Source: Bog-756 sp963769905 (GTDB taxonomy: Bacteria; Actinomycetota; Acidimicrobiia; Acidimicrobiales; RAAP-2). From it: 64,000 nucleotides of DNA. Both the position numbers and the translations under genes were made by a program. The DNA lies in the NCBI GenBank assembly GCA_963769905.1, contig CAVYNG010000002.1:868001-932000 (forward strand), written 5' to 3'. Below, piece by piece: positions 42,949 to 51,566 of the stretch. How positions within the stretch are numbered: position 1 is the first letter of the stretch; every line of letters begins with the position of its first letter. Below the pieces are notes generated by a model. That model was not told the DNA's origin and made no database searches. It saw nothing but the letters and a program-made list of their open reading frames with translations.

Positions 42949-45855
42949 TTGCCGAAGAAGATCCGGGTCTACGAGCTTGCCCATGAGCTCGGCCTGACGA
43001 ACAAAGAGGCGCTCGACCTCTGCCTGTCCCTCGGGATGGGAGTCAAGAGCCACTCGTCGTCCATCGAGGACGCGCAGGCCGACCGCGCCCGTCGCAAGGC
43101 CGACCGCGAGGGTCTGCGTCGGCCGGTCCAACCAGAGGAACCGGCTCCCACCAAGAAGGCCGCCGCCAAAAAGGCGCCGGCGAAGAAGGCAGCCCCTCGG
43201 ACCACCGCCGAGGAGGGGCCCGCGGACGCGACGGCGGTCGAGTCGCCGCCCCTCGCGCCGGCCGCCGCGGCGCCGGTGGCACCGGCGCCGCCAGCCGCGG
43301 AACCCGGGGCTCCGACTGCCCCTGCACGGACCGGTTCACGCCTCGTCACCAGCCGGCCCGCGTCCGAGCAGCCGACCACTCCGCCACCAGCGCCGCGCCC
43401 GCCGGCCGTGCCGCCGCGTCCTCCATCTGTGCCGCCTGCGGCTCCGGGCCCGACCACGCCGCGGCGGCCCGCGGTTCCTGCCGCCTCCGCGGCCCAGGCA
43501 CCGACCGCGCCCCGTCCTGCGCCGACCGCGCCCCGTCCTGCGCCGACCGCGCCCCGTCCTGCCCCGCCCGGCCCGAGCGGGAGCGCGCCCCGTCCTGCCC
43601 GGCCCGGCCCGGGCGCGAGCGCGCCACCCCCGTCTGCACCGCGACGGCCGCCGACCAGTTCGTCGGGTCGGGCGATCCCACCTCCACCGGGCGGTCCGCC
43701 GCGCTCGGTCACCGGCAAGCCGATCCCGCCTCCACCAGGGGCCGGAGGCCGACGGCCTCCACCCCCCGCGGGCTCAAGGACGGGGACCGCGGGCGGGTAC
43801 GGCTCGCGCCCCGGCGTGAGCGGCGGCCGGCCGGCGCCCCGTACCGGCGCGGGAGGCTACGGCAGCCGTGGCGGTCCGAGCGGAGGGTATGCGGGCCGCG
43901 GCGGTGCACCAGGAGGCCCCGGCGCCGGCGGACCGGGTGGCCGCGGGGGGCCAGGGGTCGGCCGCGGGCGCCCCAACCAGCGCAGACCGCGTCGGCGTCG
44001 CCGCAACCTCGAAGAGCTCGAGCCCACCCAGCTCACCGCGTACATGCCGTCGACGGCTCCGGTTCCCGACACCGAGGTGATCATCGAGCGCGGTTCGACC
44101 GCCCGCGATCTCGGCCCGAAGCTCAACCGTTCGGCAGGCGACGTGATCCGCTTCCTCTTGCTCCAGGGCGAGATGGTCACCGCCACCCAGTCGCTCACCG
44201 ACGACATGATCGATCTCTTCGCCGCTGAGCTCGGCGCGGAGGTGCGCCTGGTCGACCCCGGCGAGGAGCGGGAGGCGGAGCTGCTCGCCAAGTTCTTCGA
44301 GGACGACGAGGAGGAGGTGGCCGAGTCCGAGCTCCGGCCGCGTCCGCCGGTGGTGACCGTGATGGGCCACGTCGACCATGGCAAGACGCTCCTGCTCGAC
44401 CGCATACGGTCGGCCAACGTGGCGGCCGGCGAAGCCGGCGGCATCACTCAGCATGTGGCCGCCTACCAGGTCGAGTGGCAGGGGCATCCGATCACCTTCA
44501 TCGACACGCCCGGTCACGAGGCCTTCACCGCGATGCGGGCGCGCGGCGCGGACGTGACCGACATCGTCGTGTTGGTCGTGGCCGCCGACGACGGGGTGAT
44601 GCCCCAAACCGTCGAGGCCATCGACCACGCGAAGGCGGCCGACGTGCCGATCGTGGTCGCACTCAACAAGATCGATCGCGAGGAGGCCGACACCAACCGG
44701 GTGCTCCAGCAGCTCTCCGAGCACGGCCTGGTGCCCGAGGCTTGGGGAGGCGACACCATCTCGGTGGAGATCTCGGCGCTGCAGAGCGTCGGGATCGACG
44801 AGCTCCTCGAGCAGATCGTCCTGGTCGCAGAGGTCGAGGAGCTGCGGGCCACGCCCGAGGGCCGCGCCCGAGGGGTGGTCCTCGAGGCCGAGCTCGAGAT
44901 CGGCCGCGGTCCGGTGGCCTCGCTCATCGTCCAGTCCGGCACCCTCCGGGTCGGAGACCCGATCGTCGCCGGCGCCGCATGGGGGAAGGTCAAGGCTCTC
45001 GTCGACGACCATGGCGAGCAGATCAAGGAGGCTCCCCCCTCGACGCCGGTGCAGGTGCTCGGGTTCTCCGAGCCTCCCGAGGCGGGGGACGAGTTCCGGG
45101 TGGCACCTGAGCTCGCGCAGGCCCGCACGATCGGCGAGGCCCGCGCCCACCGTTATCGGGTCGCGGGTCACGTTCCCCCGGCGACCTCTGCGCTCGGAGG
45201 TGCGAAGCTCGAGGACCTCTTCGAGCAGATCCAGCGCGGTGAGACCGCCACGTTGAACCTCATCTTGAAGGCTGACGTCCGCGGCTCGCTCGAGGCGGTC
45301 ACTGAGAGCCTGCGCAAGCTCGAACGAGACGACGTGAAGCTCAGTTTCGTGCACCGAGGCGTCGGCGGGATCACCGAGTACGACGTCCAGCTCGCCCAGG
45401 CGTCGAACGCGACGATCATCGGGTTCAACGTTCGGCCCGACCGCCGCGCGCGCGAGATGGCGGCGAAAGCACGCGTCGAGGTCCGCACCTACGAGATCAT
45501 CTACAAGCTCCTCGAAGACCTCGAGGCTGCCATGCTCGGCATGCTCTCTCCGGTGGTCGAAGAGGTGGTCACTGGCGAGGCCGAGGTCCGGCAGGTCTTC
45601 CGGGTGCCGCGTATCGGCGCGGTGGCAGGCTGCTTCGTACGAGACGGCGTGATCACCCGTGGCTCGAAGGTCCGCTTCCTCCGCGAGGGCGCGGTCATCT
45701 GGAAGGGCGCCATTTCCTCTCTCCGAAGGTTCAAGGACGATGTCCGCGAGGTGCAGGCGGGCTTCGAATGCGGAATCGGACTCTCCGACTACCAGGACCT
45801 GAAGGAAGGCGACGTGATCGAGACCTTCGACGAGCGGGAGATCCCGCGCACCTGA
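42949..45855 (+). CDS. infB: Translation initiation factor IF-2
   Basis: 968 residues from TTG 42949. The start KKIRVYELAHELGLTNKEALDLC is the conserved IF2N domain. Residues 55-350 are Pro/Ala-rich then Gly/Arg-rich and disordered. A second IF2N (RGSTARDLGPKLNRSAGDVIRFLL) is followed by the G domain: GHVDHGKT, DTPGHEAF and NKID. C-terminal domains bind initiator tRNA. The Gly/Pro-rich section includes a 21-bp tandem repeat. The start codon is set by the conserved PKKIRVYE beginning. Confidence 0.95.
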   Translation: MPKKIRVYELAHELGLTNKEALDLCLSLGMGVKSHSSSIEDAQADRARRKADREGLRRPVQPEEPAPTKKAAAKKAPAKKAAPRTTAEEGPADATAVESPPLAPAAAAPVAPAPPAAEPGAPTAPARTGSRLVTSRPASEQPTTPPPAPRPPAVPPRPPSVPPAAPGPTTPRRPAVPAASAAQAPTAPRPAPTAPRPAPTAPRPAPPGPSGSAPRPARPGPGASAPPPSAPRRPPTSSSGRAIPPPPGGPPRSVTGKPIPPPPGAGGRRPPPPAGSRTGTAGGYGSRPGVSGGRPAPRTGAGGYGSRGGPSGGYAGRGGAPGGPGAGGPGGRGGPGVGRGRPNQRRPRRRRRNLEELEPTQLTAYMPSTAPVPDTEVIIERGSTARDLGPKLNRSAGDVIRFLLLQGEMVTATQSLTDDMIDLFAAELGAEVRLVDPGEEREAELLAKFFEDDEEEVAESELRPRPPVVTVMGHVDHGKTLLLDRIRSANVAAGEAGGITQHVAAYQVEWQGHPITFIDTPGHEAFTAMRARGADVTDIVVLVVAADDGVMPQTVEAIDHAKAADVPIVVALNKIDREEADTNRVLQQLSEHGLVPEAWGGDTISVEISALQSVGIDELLEQIVLVAEVEELRATPEGRARGVVLEAELEIGRGPVASLIVQSGTLRVGDPIVAGAAWGKVKALVDDHGEQIKEAPPSTPVQVLGFSEPPEAGDEFRVAPELAQARTIGEARAHRYRVAGHVPPATSALGGAKLEDLFEQIQRGETATLNLILKADVRGSLEAVTESLRKLERDDVKLSFVHRGVGGITEYDVQLAQASNATIIGFNVRPDRRAREMAAKARVEVRTYEIIYKLLEDLEAAMLGMLSPVVEEVVTGEAEVRQVFRVPRIGAVAGCFVRDGVITRGSKVRFLREGAVIWKGAISSLRRFKDDVREVQAGFECGIGLSDYQDLKEGDVIETFDEREIPRT
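43501..43563 (+). repeat. Three tandem 21-bp repeats in infB
   Basis: The unit encodes PTAPRPA, repeated three times with identical bases, within the disordered N-terminal region of IF-2. Copy number is likely to vary between strains. Confidence 0.8.
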
Positions 45856-45911
45856 GACTCCTGCGGGCCCCGATGGAGGCCCGGATCCGGTGTCGAGGAA
45901 GCGGAGGAAGT

Positions 45912-46328
45912 GTGGTCAGTCGCCGGCACGATCAAAGAGGGGTCGCACCCTTCCCGCGATCGCTTCGGGTCAATCAGGTTCTGCGCGAGGTCGTAGCGGA
46001 AGAGATCGAGCGCCTCGCCGACGCCGACGAGCGGTTGCGCCTCGTGACGGTGACCGCCGTCGACATCGCTCCCGATCTCCGGCGGGCCACGGTCTATTTG
46101 AGCTCGCTCTCCGACGACGCGGCCGCGGCACTCGCAGAGCGCAGGGTCCAGCTTCAGCGGCTCGTCGCACGCGAGATCCGTCTGAAGCGCACGCCTCACC
46201 TCGGATTCGCCGTCGACCCGGCTGTGGTGGCGGGCTCGCGCATCGACGAAGCGTTGCGCCGGATCCACGAGCACGAGCACGACCCGGCATCCGGAGGGAG
46301 CACCGGCGGGGGATCTGACGAGCAGTGA
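45912..46328 (+). CDS. rbfA: Ribosome-binding factor A
   Basis: 138 residues. RVNQVLREVVAEEIERLADADERL, VTAVDIAPDLRRATVYLS and LKRTPHLGFAVDP are typical of RbfA, a cold-shock factor for 16S processing. GTG 45912 follows GGAGGAA with a short spacer; an in-frame ATG at 45873 is possible but extends past the conserved start. The stop overlaps the truB GTG. The C-terminus is a Ser/Gly tail. Confidence 0.92.
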   Translation: MVSRRHDQRGVAPFPRSLRVNQVLREVVAEEIERLADADERLRLVTVTAVDIAPDLRRATVYLSSLSDDAAAALAERRVQLQRLVAREIRLKRTPHLGFAVDPAVVAGSRIDEALRRIHEHEHDPASGGSTGGGSDEQ

Positions 46329-47212
46329 CCGTCGCAGACCAGGTGAGCGGCCTCATCGTCGTCGACAAGGAGGCCGGGTGGACCTCTCACGACGTGGTCG
46401 CGAAGTGTCGGCGTATCTTCGGCCAGCGCCGCGTGGGCCACGCCGGCACGCTCGACCCGGACGCGACGGGCGTGCTCTTGGTCGGCCTCGGACGGGCCAC
46501 CCGTCTGGTCCGCTTTCTCACCGCGCTCGAGAAGTCCTATGTCGGCGAGGTCGTCCTCGGAACTGCAACGTCGACGCTCGACGCCTCGGGTGAGGTCACC
46601 GGCACCTGGGAGATGGAAGACGTTCCGCTCGCGGCGGTGCGGTCGGCGGCCGCATCACTCACCGGCGAGATCGAGCAGGTACCTCCCATGGTCTCCGCCG
46701 TCAAACTCGGAGGACGCCGACTGCACGAACTCGCCCGTGAGGGCATCGAGGTCGAGCGTGCACCACGCCCGGTCACCGTCTCTCGGTTCGACGTCGCACC
46801 CGGCTCGCGGCCGGGGACCTTCCGGATCGAGGTGGACTGCTCGTCGGGTACCTACGTGCGGGTGCTCGCCGCCGATGTCGGGACGGCACTGGGCGGCGGT
46901 GCACACCTGCGCAACCTGCGACGCACCCGCATCGGGTCGTTCCGTCTCGCCGACGCGCATCTCGTCGACGACCTCGAGCCCGACCACGTGCTCAGCCCCG
47001 CCGAGGCGCTCCGCGATCTCGACCAGGTGGTCGTCCCGCGCGACGCCGAGAGCCAGGTCGCCCGAGGCCTGCCGCTCGACCGGGTACCGCTCGGGATCAC
47101 CGGGGAGGGGCCCTGGGGGCTGATCGACGCGCACCGCCGGCTGCTCGCCGTGTACGAGGCCACCGATACCGACCGCATTCGGCCGGCGGTGGTCGTTCCT
47201 GCCGGAAGGTGA
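46325..47212 (+). CDS. truB: tRNA pseudouridine(55) synthase TruB
   Basis: 295 residues. GLIVVDKEAGWTSHDVV and the catalytic-Asp motif GHAGTLDPDATGVLLVGLGRATR are diagnostic, and VDCSSGTYVRVLAADVG follows. It makes psi55 in the T-loop of tRNAs. GTG 46325 overlaps rbfA by 4 bases. The C-terminal PUA-like domain is present. Confidence 0.95.
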   Translation: MTVADQVSGLIVVDKEAGWTSHDVVAKCRRIFGQRRVGHAGTLDPDATGVLLVGLGRATRLVRFLTALEKSYVGEVVLGTATSTLDASGEVTGTWEMEDVPLAAVRSAAASLTGEIEQVPPMVSAVKLGGRRLHELAREGIEVERAPRPVTVSRFDVAPGSRPGTFRIEVDCSSGTYVRVLAADVGTALGGGAHLRNLRRTRIGSFRLADAHLVDDLEPDHVLSPAEALRDLDQVVVPRDAESQVARGLPLDRVPLGITGEGPWGLIDAHRRLLAVYEATDTDRIRPAVVVPAGR

Positions 47213-47229
47213 GCAGCACCCGCAACGCC

Positions 47230-47256
47230 TTGACCCGAGTGACTCGGAAGTAACCT
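47230..47256 (+). promoter_or_regulatory. Promoter for ribF (TTGACC / TAACCT)
   Basis: TTGACC (47230-47235) and TAACCT (47251-47256) are separated by 15 bp; the ATG of ribF is 8 nt further. This is one of the few sites here with a recognisable -35 as well. Confidence 0.5.
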
Positions 47257-47264
47257 TCTCTCCG

Positions 47265-48229
47265 ATGGAGCGAGTGACCGACGTCTCGAGCTGCGTGCCA
47301 CCTCCGGGCGGCTCGGCGGTCACCATCGGGGCCTACGACGGGGTCCACCTCGGTCATCGCGCGCTCCTCGCCGAGCTGCAGACCCTGGCGGTCGAGGAAG
47401 GGCTGGCGACGGTGGTGGTCACCTTCGACCGTCATCCGGCCACGGTCGTGCGCCCGGCGTCGGCTCCGAAGCTGCTGTGCGACCTCGAGCAGAAGCTCGA
47501 GCTGCTCGAGGAGGTCGGGGTGGACCGGACCGTGGTGATCACCTTCGACGAGGAGCGGGCGAACGAGACCGCGGAGGAGTTCGTGTCCGAGGTGCTCGTC
47601 GCCGGGCTCGGGGCGCGCCTTGTCGTCGTCGGCGAGGACTTCCACTTCGGCCACGGGCGCAAGGGCAACGTCGAACTGCTGAGACGGATGGGGGACGAGG
47701 CGGGGTTCGAGGTCGACGGGATCGCCCTCCGAGCGGACGTCGGCCGGGCGGGGACTCCGATCGAGCCGATCTCCTCGACTCGGGTGCGCACCCTCATCGG
47801 GGAGGGCCGGGTCGAAGAGGCTGCCGACCTATTGGGCGCGCGCACCAGGTCCGGGGCCGAGTGGTGCGCGGTGACCGGCGTGGGGGAGCCGAGCTCGGCT
47901 TTCCGACCGCCAACGTCGACGTGCCGGAGATGATCTGCCTGCCGGCGGCCGGTATCTACGCGGGGTGGTACGAGCGCCCGGCCGACGGGACCCGTTGGGA
48001 GGCAGCTATCTCGGTCGGTCGCCGACCAACCTTCTACGGAAGCGACGCCCCACTGCTGGTCGAGGCGTTCCTGCTCGACTTCTCGGGCGACCTCTACGGA
48101 GAGGAGGCGCGGGTGTCCTTCGTGGCCCGGCTCCGCGACGAGATCGCGTTCGACACCACCGAGGCACTCGTCGAGCAGATGAACCGCGACGTGGCGACCA
48201 CCCGTACGAGGCTCACCCGACAGACCTGA
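47265..48229 (+). CDS. ribF: Bifunctional riboflavin kinase/FAD synthetase, frameshifted near 47830
   Basis: The first frame (from ATG 47265) encodes the FAD synthetase domain: IGAYDGVHLGHRALL, VTFDRHPATVV, GEDFHFGHGRKGN and ISSTRVRTLI up to EEAADLLG. The riboflavin-kinase domain (HQVRGRVVRGDRRG, ELGFPTANVD, ISVGRRPTFYG) then continues in a different frame to 48229. One missing base around 47828-47832 restores a normal protein of about 321 residues. It makes FMN and FAD and is essential, so this is probably a sequence error. Confidence 0.88.
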
Positions 48230-48252
48230 GGGCGGCGTGCCGGACGGCGCGG

Positions 48253-50082
48253 TCAGCTCGTCGGACCGTCGCCGAGCAGCTCGGAGCGCAGTTCGCGTTT
48301 GAGGGCCTTGCCCGCCGGATTCCGCGGGATCTCCTCGCTCCGGAACCAGAATCGCGAGGGGACGTTGAACGCGGCAAGTCGCTCTCCGACGAACCGGGCG
48401 AGCTCGTCGGCGCTCACCTCTTCGCCGGGGCGGAGCACCACCACGGCGCCGACCTCCTCGCCGAGGACCGGGTGGGGCACTCCGATCACCGCGCAGTCGG
48501 CGACAGCGGGATGCTCGAACAGCGCGGCCTCGACCTCGACGCAGTAGACGTTCTCGCCGCCACGGATGATCACGTCCTTCGCACGGTCCACGATGTGGAC
48601 GAACCCCTCCTCGTCGATCCTCGCGACGTCGCCGGTATGGAGCCAGCCCCGGGTGAAGGTCGCGGCCGTCTCGGTCGGGCGGTGCCAGTAGCCGCGCACG
48701 ACGTTCGGCCCTTTGATCCAGAGTTCGCCGATCCGCGCCGGATCGAGGTCCTCGTCAGGAGGTTCGTCGCCGTCGTAGCCGTCGACAACCACCGCGACCT
48801 GACAGACCGGGGCCGGCGGTCCCACGCTGTCGGGCTTGCGGACGTAGTCGTCCCCGAGGTTCATCGTGGTCATCGCCGACGTCTCGGTGAGCCCGTAGCC
48901 GTTGGCGGGAGCTCCCCCGGGGAAGTGCTCCTTGATCCGGCGCACGAGATCGGGGGGTGCGGGCGCACCACCGTAGGAAATAGAGCGGACCGAAGACGTG
49001 TCGCGGCTCGCGAAGTTCGGTGAGTCGAGGACCTGCATGACCATTGCCGGCACGCCGCCGAAGATGGTGATGTGCTCCCGCTCGATCAGCTCGAGGGCCC
49101 GCTCAGGATCGAAGTGGTGCATCATGACCAGTTTCCCTCCCGCCGCGGTGTTCGAGACGAGGATCGCATGGCAGCCGGTCGCGTGGAACAGCGGCACCGA
49201 CAGGAGGTTGGCGTTCTGGATGTCTCCGGTCGCGTCGGCGACGTCAGCCTTGCGCCGCATCGAGCCAAGTGTCGAGACGAAGAAGAGGTTCATCAGGTTG
49301 GAGATGCTGTTGCGGTGGGTGCCGACGGCTCCCTTGGGCCGACCAGTGGTCCCCGAGGTGTAGAAGAGGGTGGCGTCGTCCTCGGGGTCGATCGCGACGT
49401 CGGGGAGAGTCGCCTCGAGGTCCACCGGGCCGACCGCCCCGGCGAAAGGGACGACGGGCAGGGGCGCCAAACCCTGCCGCTCGACCGACTCGCCGGCCGG
49501 CGTGCGCCGGTGGCCGTCCTCACCCGGCTCCTCGGAGGTGACCACCATTGCCGAGAGGTCGCTCGCGTCGCCCAGATGGGAGAGGATCCGGCGACGTCGT
49601 TCCTCGTCGGCCACCACCAGAGCGGTCCCCGAGTCGCGCAGACCGTAGGCGAGCTCGGGCCCCGTCCACCAGGCGTTCAACGGGACAGCGATCGCCCCGA
49701 CTGCGATCGCGGCCCAGAAGGCGATGATCCACTCGGGAAGGTTGCGCATGGCGATGGCCACCCGGTCGCCCTTTCGGATCCCGAACCGGTCGACGAATTG
49801 GTGGGCGAGTGCTGCCACCTGCGCAAAGTGCTCTCCGAAGGTCATCCGCTCGTCCTCGTAGACGAGGAAGTCCTTCTCGCCGTGGAGCACCGACAGCTCG
49901 AGAATCGTGCGCAGCGTGGTCGGCGCGTTCTTCCAGGTTCTGGTCGGCACACCCCGGATGGTGACCTCCTCGATCTCGAAGGTCCCCCCGGGTGCGGTCA
50001 GGGATGCCGTTGCTTCGGAAAGCGTGGGGACCGGGGTCGGTTCCTCGGCGGGACCGGGGTGCTCGTCGGCCGTCGTGGCCAT
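48253..50082 (-). CDS. AMP-binding acyl-CoA synthetase (FadD-like)
   Basis: 609 residues of the adenylate-forming superfamily: LFYTSGTTGRPKGAV (P-loop), NGYGLTETSAM, LHTGDVARIDEEGF and the C-terminal catalytic-Lys motif PRNPAGKALKREL. It activates a carboxylic acid, probably a fatty or aromatic acid, as the CoA thioester; the exact substrate cannot be read. GGAAGGA precedes ATG 50082. A palindrome about 110 bp upstream resembles TetR-family operators. It converges on ribF. Confidence 0.88.
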   Translation of the reverse strand: MATTADEHPGPAEEPTPVPTLSEATASLTAPGGTFEIEEVTIRGVPTRTWKNAPTTLRTILELSVLHGEKDFLVYEDERMTFGEHFAQVAALAHQFVDRFGIRKGDRVAIAMRNLPEWIIAFWAAIAVGAIAVPLNAWWTGPELAYGLRDSGTALVVADEERRRRILSHLGDASDLSAMVVTSEEPGEDGHRRTPAGESVERQGLAPLPVVPFAGAVGPVDLEATLPDVAIDPEDDATLFYTSGTTGRPKGAVGTHRNSISNLMNLFFVSTLGSMRRKADVADATGDIQNANLLSVPLFHATGCHAILVSNTAAGGKLVMMHHFDPERALELIEREHITIFGGVPAMVMQVLDSPNFASRDTSSVRSISYGGAPAPPDLVRRIKEHFPGGAPANGYGLTETSAMTTMNLGDDYVRKPDSVGPPAPVCQVAVVVDGYDGDEPPDEDLDPARIGELWIKGPNVVRGYWHRPTETAATFTRGWLHTGDVARIDEEGFVHIVDRAKDVIIRGGENVYCVEVEAALFEHPAVADCAVIGVPHPVLGEEVGAVVVLRPGEEVSADELARFVGERLAAFNVPSRFWFRSEEIPRNPAGKALKRELRSELLGDGPTS

Positions 50083-50190
50083 GGTCTGTCCTTCCTGTCT
50101 GAGTCGGTCTGTCCTGGAACGGGAGGTCCGGGAGCGGGGTGCTGGGCTTCCGTGCGGCTGGGGGCTGTCGTCGAATGGAGTCTGCCGGAG

Positions 50191-50209
50191 AGTTTGTCAG
50201 CGTCAAACT
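50191..50209. promoter_or_regulatory. TetR-type operator-like palindrome upstream of the acyl-CoA synthetase
   Basis: AGTTTG (50191-50196) and CAAACT (50204-50209) flank a 7-nt spacer, about 108 bp upstream of the acyl-CoA synthetase start. Similar TTTGAC-type palindromes are common operators for lipid-metabolism regulators in actinobacteria. No regulator gene is adjacent. Confidence 0.4.
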
Positions 50210-50338
50210 TTCCCGAATACGGGTTCGAGGACAGCCGACGGTGACTCCGTAGAGCCATAACGGTGCTGAACTGGACTTTTCTCCCTGACGACCGAGCCGG
50301 CTCGCCAGCCGAGGACTGAAGCGATCGGTCCCGGTCGG

Positions 50339-50929
50339 TCAGGGCCCGGGGTCGGGAGGCGACGGAGGTGATGGAGGCGACGGAGCTGAGGTCTCCGGTT
50401 CCCTGAACACCGCGGTCCGGTAGTGGGCGAGCTCCGCCACGCTCTCCCGGATGTCGTCCATGGCCCGGTGCCCGCCCGCCTTGTGCGGCGCCGATTTCGC
50501 GGCACGAGGAAACCACCTCGCGGCAAGCTCCTTGATAGTCGAGACGTCGACCGAGCGATAGTGGAGGTAGTCGTCGACGGTCGGGAGCTGGGCCGCGAGA
50601 AACCGGCGGTCGGTGCCGATCGAGTTGCCCGCCAGCGGAACGGTGCGGGCTTGGGGAACGTGACGCCGGATGAACTCGAGGGTGGCGGTCCCGGCCTCCT
50701 CGAGGCCGAGGGTGGAGGACGCCACCTCTTCCAGGAGACCGCTGCGCGTGTGCATCTCGCGGACGAACTCGTCCATGGCGGCAAGCTGCTCGTCGGTCGC
50801 GGTTACGACCAGATCGGGGCCCTCCTCGATGACGACGAGGTCGTCGTCGGTGACGAGCGTTGCGACCTCGAGGATCACGTGGCGCCCGACGTCGAGGCCG
50901 GTCATCTCGAGGTCCATCCACACCAGCAC
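50339..50929 (-). CDS. orn: Oligoribonuclease
   Basis: 196 residues. The DEDDh exonuclease residues lie in WMDLEMTGLD, GNSIGTDRRFL and HRAMDDIRES. It degrades 2-5-nt RNAs left by other RNases. The start GTG 50929 lies 6 nt from a TAGCGT box. The C-terminal end has a Ser-Pro-Pro tail not typical of Orn. Confidence 0.94.
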   Translation of the reverse strand: MLVWMDLEMTGLDVGRHVILEVATLVTDDDLVVIEEGPDLVVTATDEQLAAMDEFVREMHTRSGLLEEVASSTLGLEEAGTATLEFIRRHVPQARTVPLAGNSIGTDRRFLAAQLPTVDDYLHYRSVDVSTIKELAARWFPRAAKSAPHKAGGHRAMDDIRESVAELAHYRTAVFREPETSAPSPPSPPSPPDPGP

Positions 50930-50935
50930 GCGGAA

Positions 50936-50941
50936 ACGCTA
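50936..50941 (-). promoter_or_regulatory. TAGCGT -10 box for orn
   Basis: On the minus strand TAGCGT is followed by exactly 6 nt and the GTG of orn, without a Shine-Dalgarno. Confidence 0.5.
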
Positions 50942-51060
50942 CCGGCTGGCGCGGGAGCGGCCAAGGGTTCCGGTCGTGGTCGCGGACTCGGCACGTGCGG
51001 GCAGGGAGCGATAGCGTCCGAAGCGCCCGTGCGGACGGTCAGGGCGGAGGGAGGACGAAG

Positions 51061-51564
51061 GTGGCGATGACAGCGCGGAGCACCGCCCATCGGGTAGCGG
51101 GTGCCGATCGAGACCCAGGCGGCGCGCCCCTCGCCGTGCCGGTTGTTCGGCTGGACCCCGATCTCCCGCTCCCGCGGTACGCACGCTCCGGTGACGCGGG
51201 CGCGGACCTCACATCCAGGATCGACGTCACCCTGCCGGCCGCGGGTGGCAGAGCGGCGGTTCCGACCGGAATCGCGGTGGCCATTCCCGAGGGCTTCGCC
51301 GGGTTCGTGCTGCCGCGTAGCGGTCTCGCGCTGCGCCACGGTGTCACCTGCCTCAACACGCCGGGTCTGATCGACTCGGGCTACCGCGACGAGATCGCGG
51401 TCCTTTTGGTCAATACCGACCCCGAGGACGACTACCAGGTGCGGTGTGGCGACCGGATCGCCCAGCTGGTGATCGAGCGGGTGGAGGAAGCGAGTTTCAC
51501 CGAGGTCGACCGGCTGCCCCCGAGCGAACGAGGCCTCGACGGCTTCGGATCCACCGGCCGCTAG
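51061..51564 (+). CDS. dut: dUTP diphosphatase
   Basis: 167 residues with the trimeric dUTPase motifs: SGDAGADL (motif 1), LPRSGLALRHGV (2), GLIDSGYRDEI (3), GDRIAQLVIE (4) and the C-terminal RGLDGFGSTGR (5). It hydrolyses dUTP to keep uracil out of DNA. GTG 51061 follows GGAGGGAGG; ATG 51067 is the alternative. It is divergent from orn, with 131 bp between them. Confidence 0.95.
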   Translation: MAMTARSTAHRVAGADRDPGGAPLAVPVVRLDPDLPLPRYARSGDAGADLTSRIDVTLPAAGGRAAVPTGIAVAIPEGFAGFVLPRSGLALRHGVTCLNTPGLIDSGYRDEIAVLLVNTDPEDDYQVRCGDRIAQLVIERVEEASFTEVDRLPPSERGLDGFGSTGR

Positions 51565-51566
51565 CG

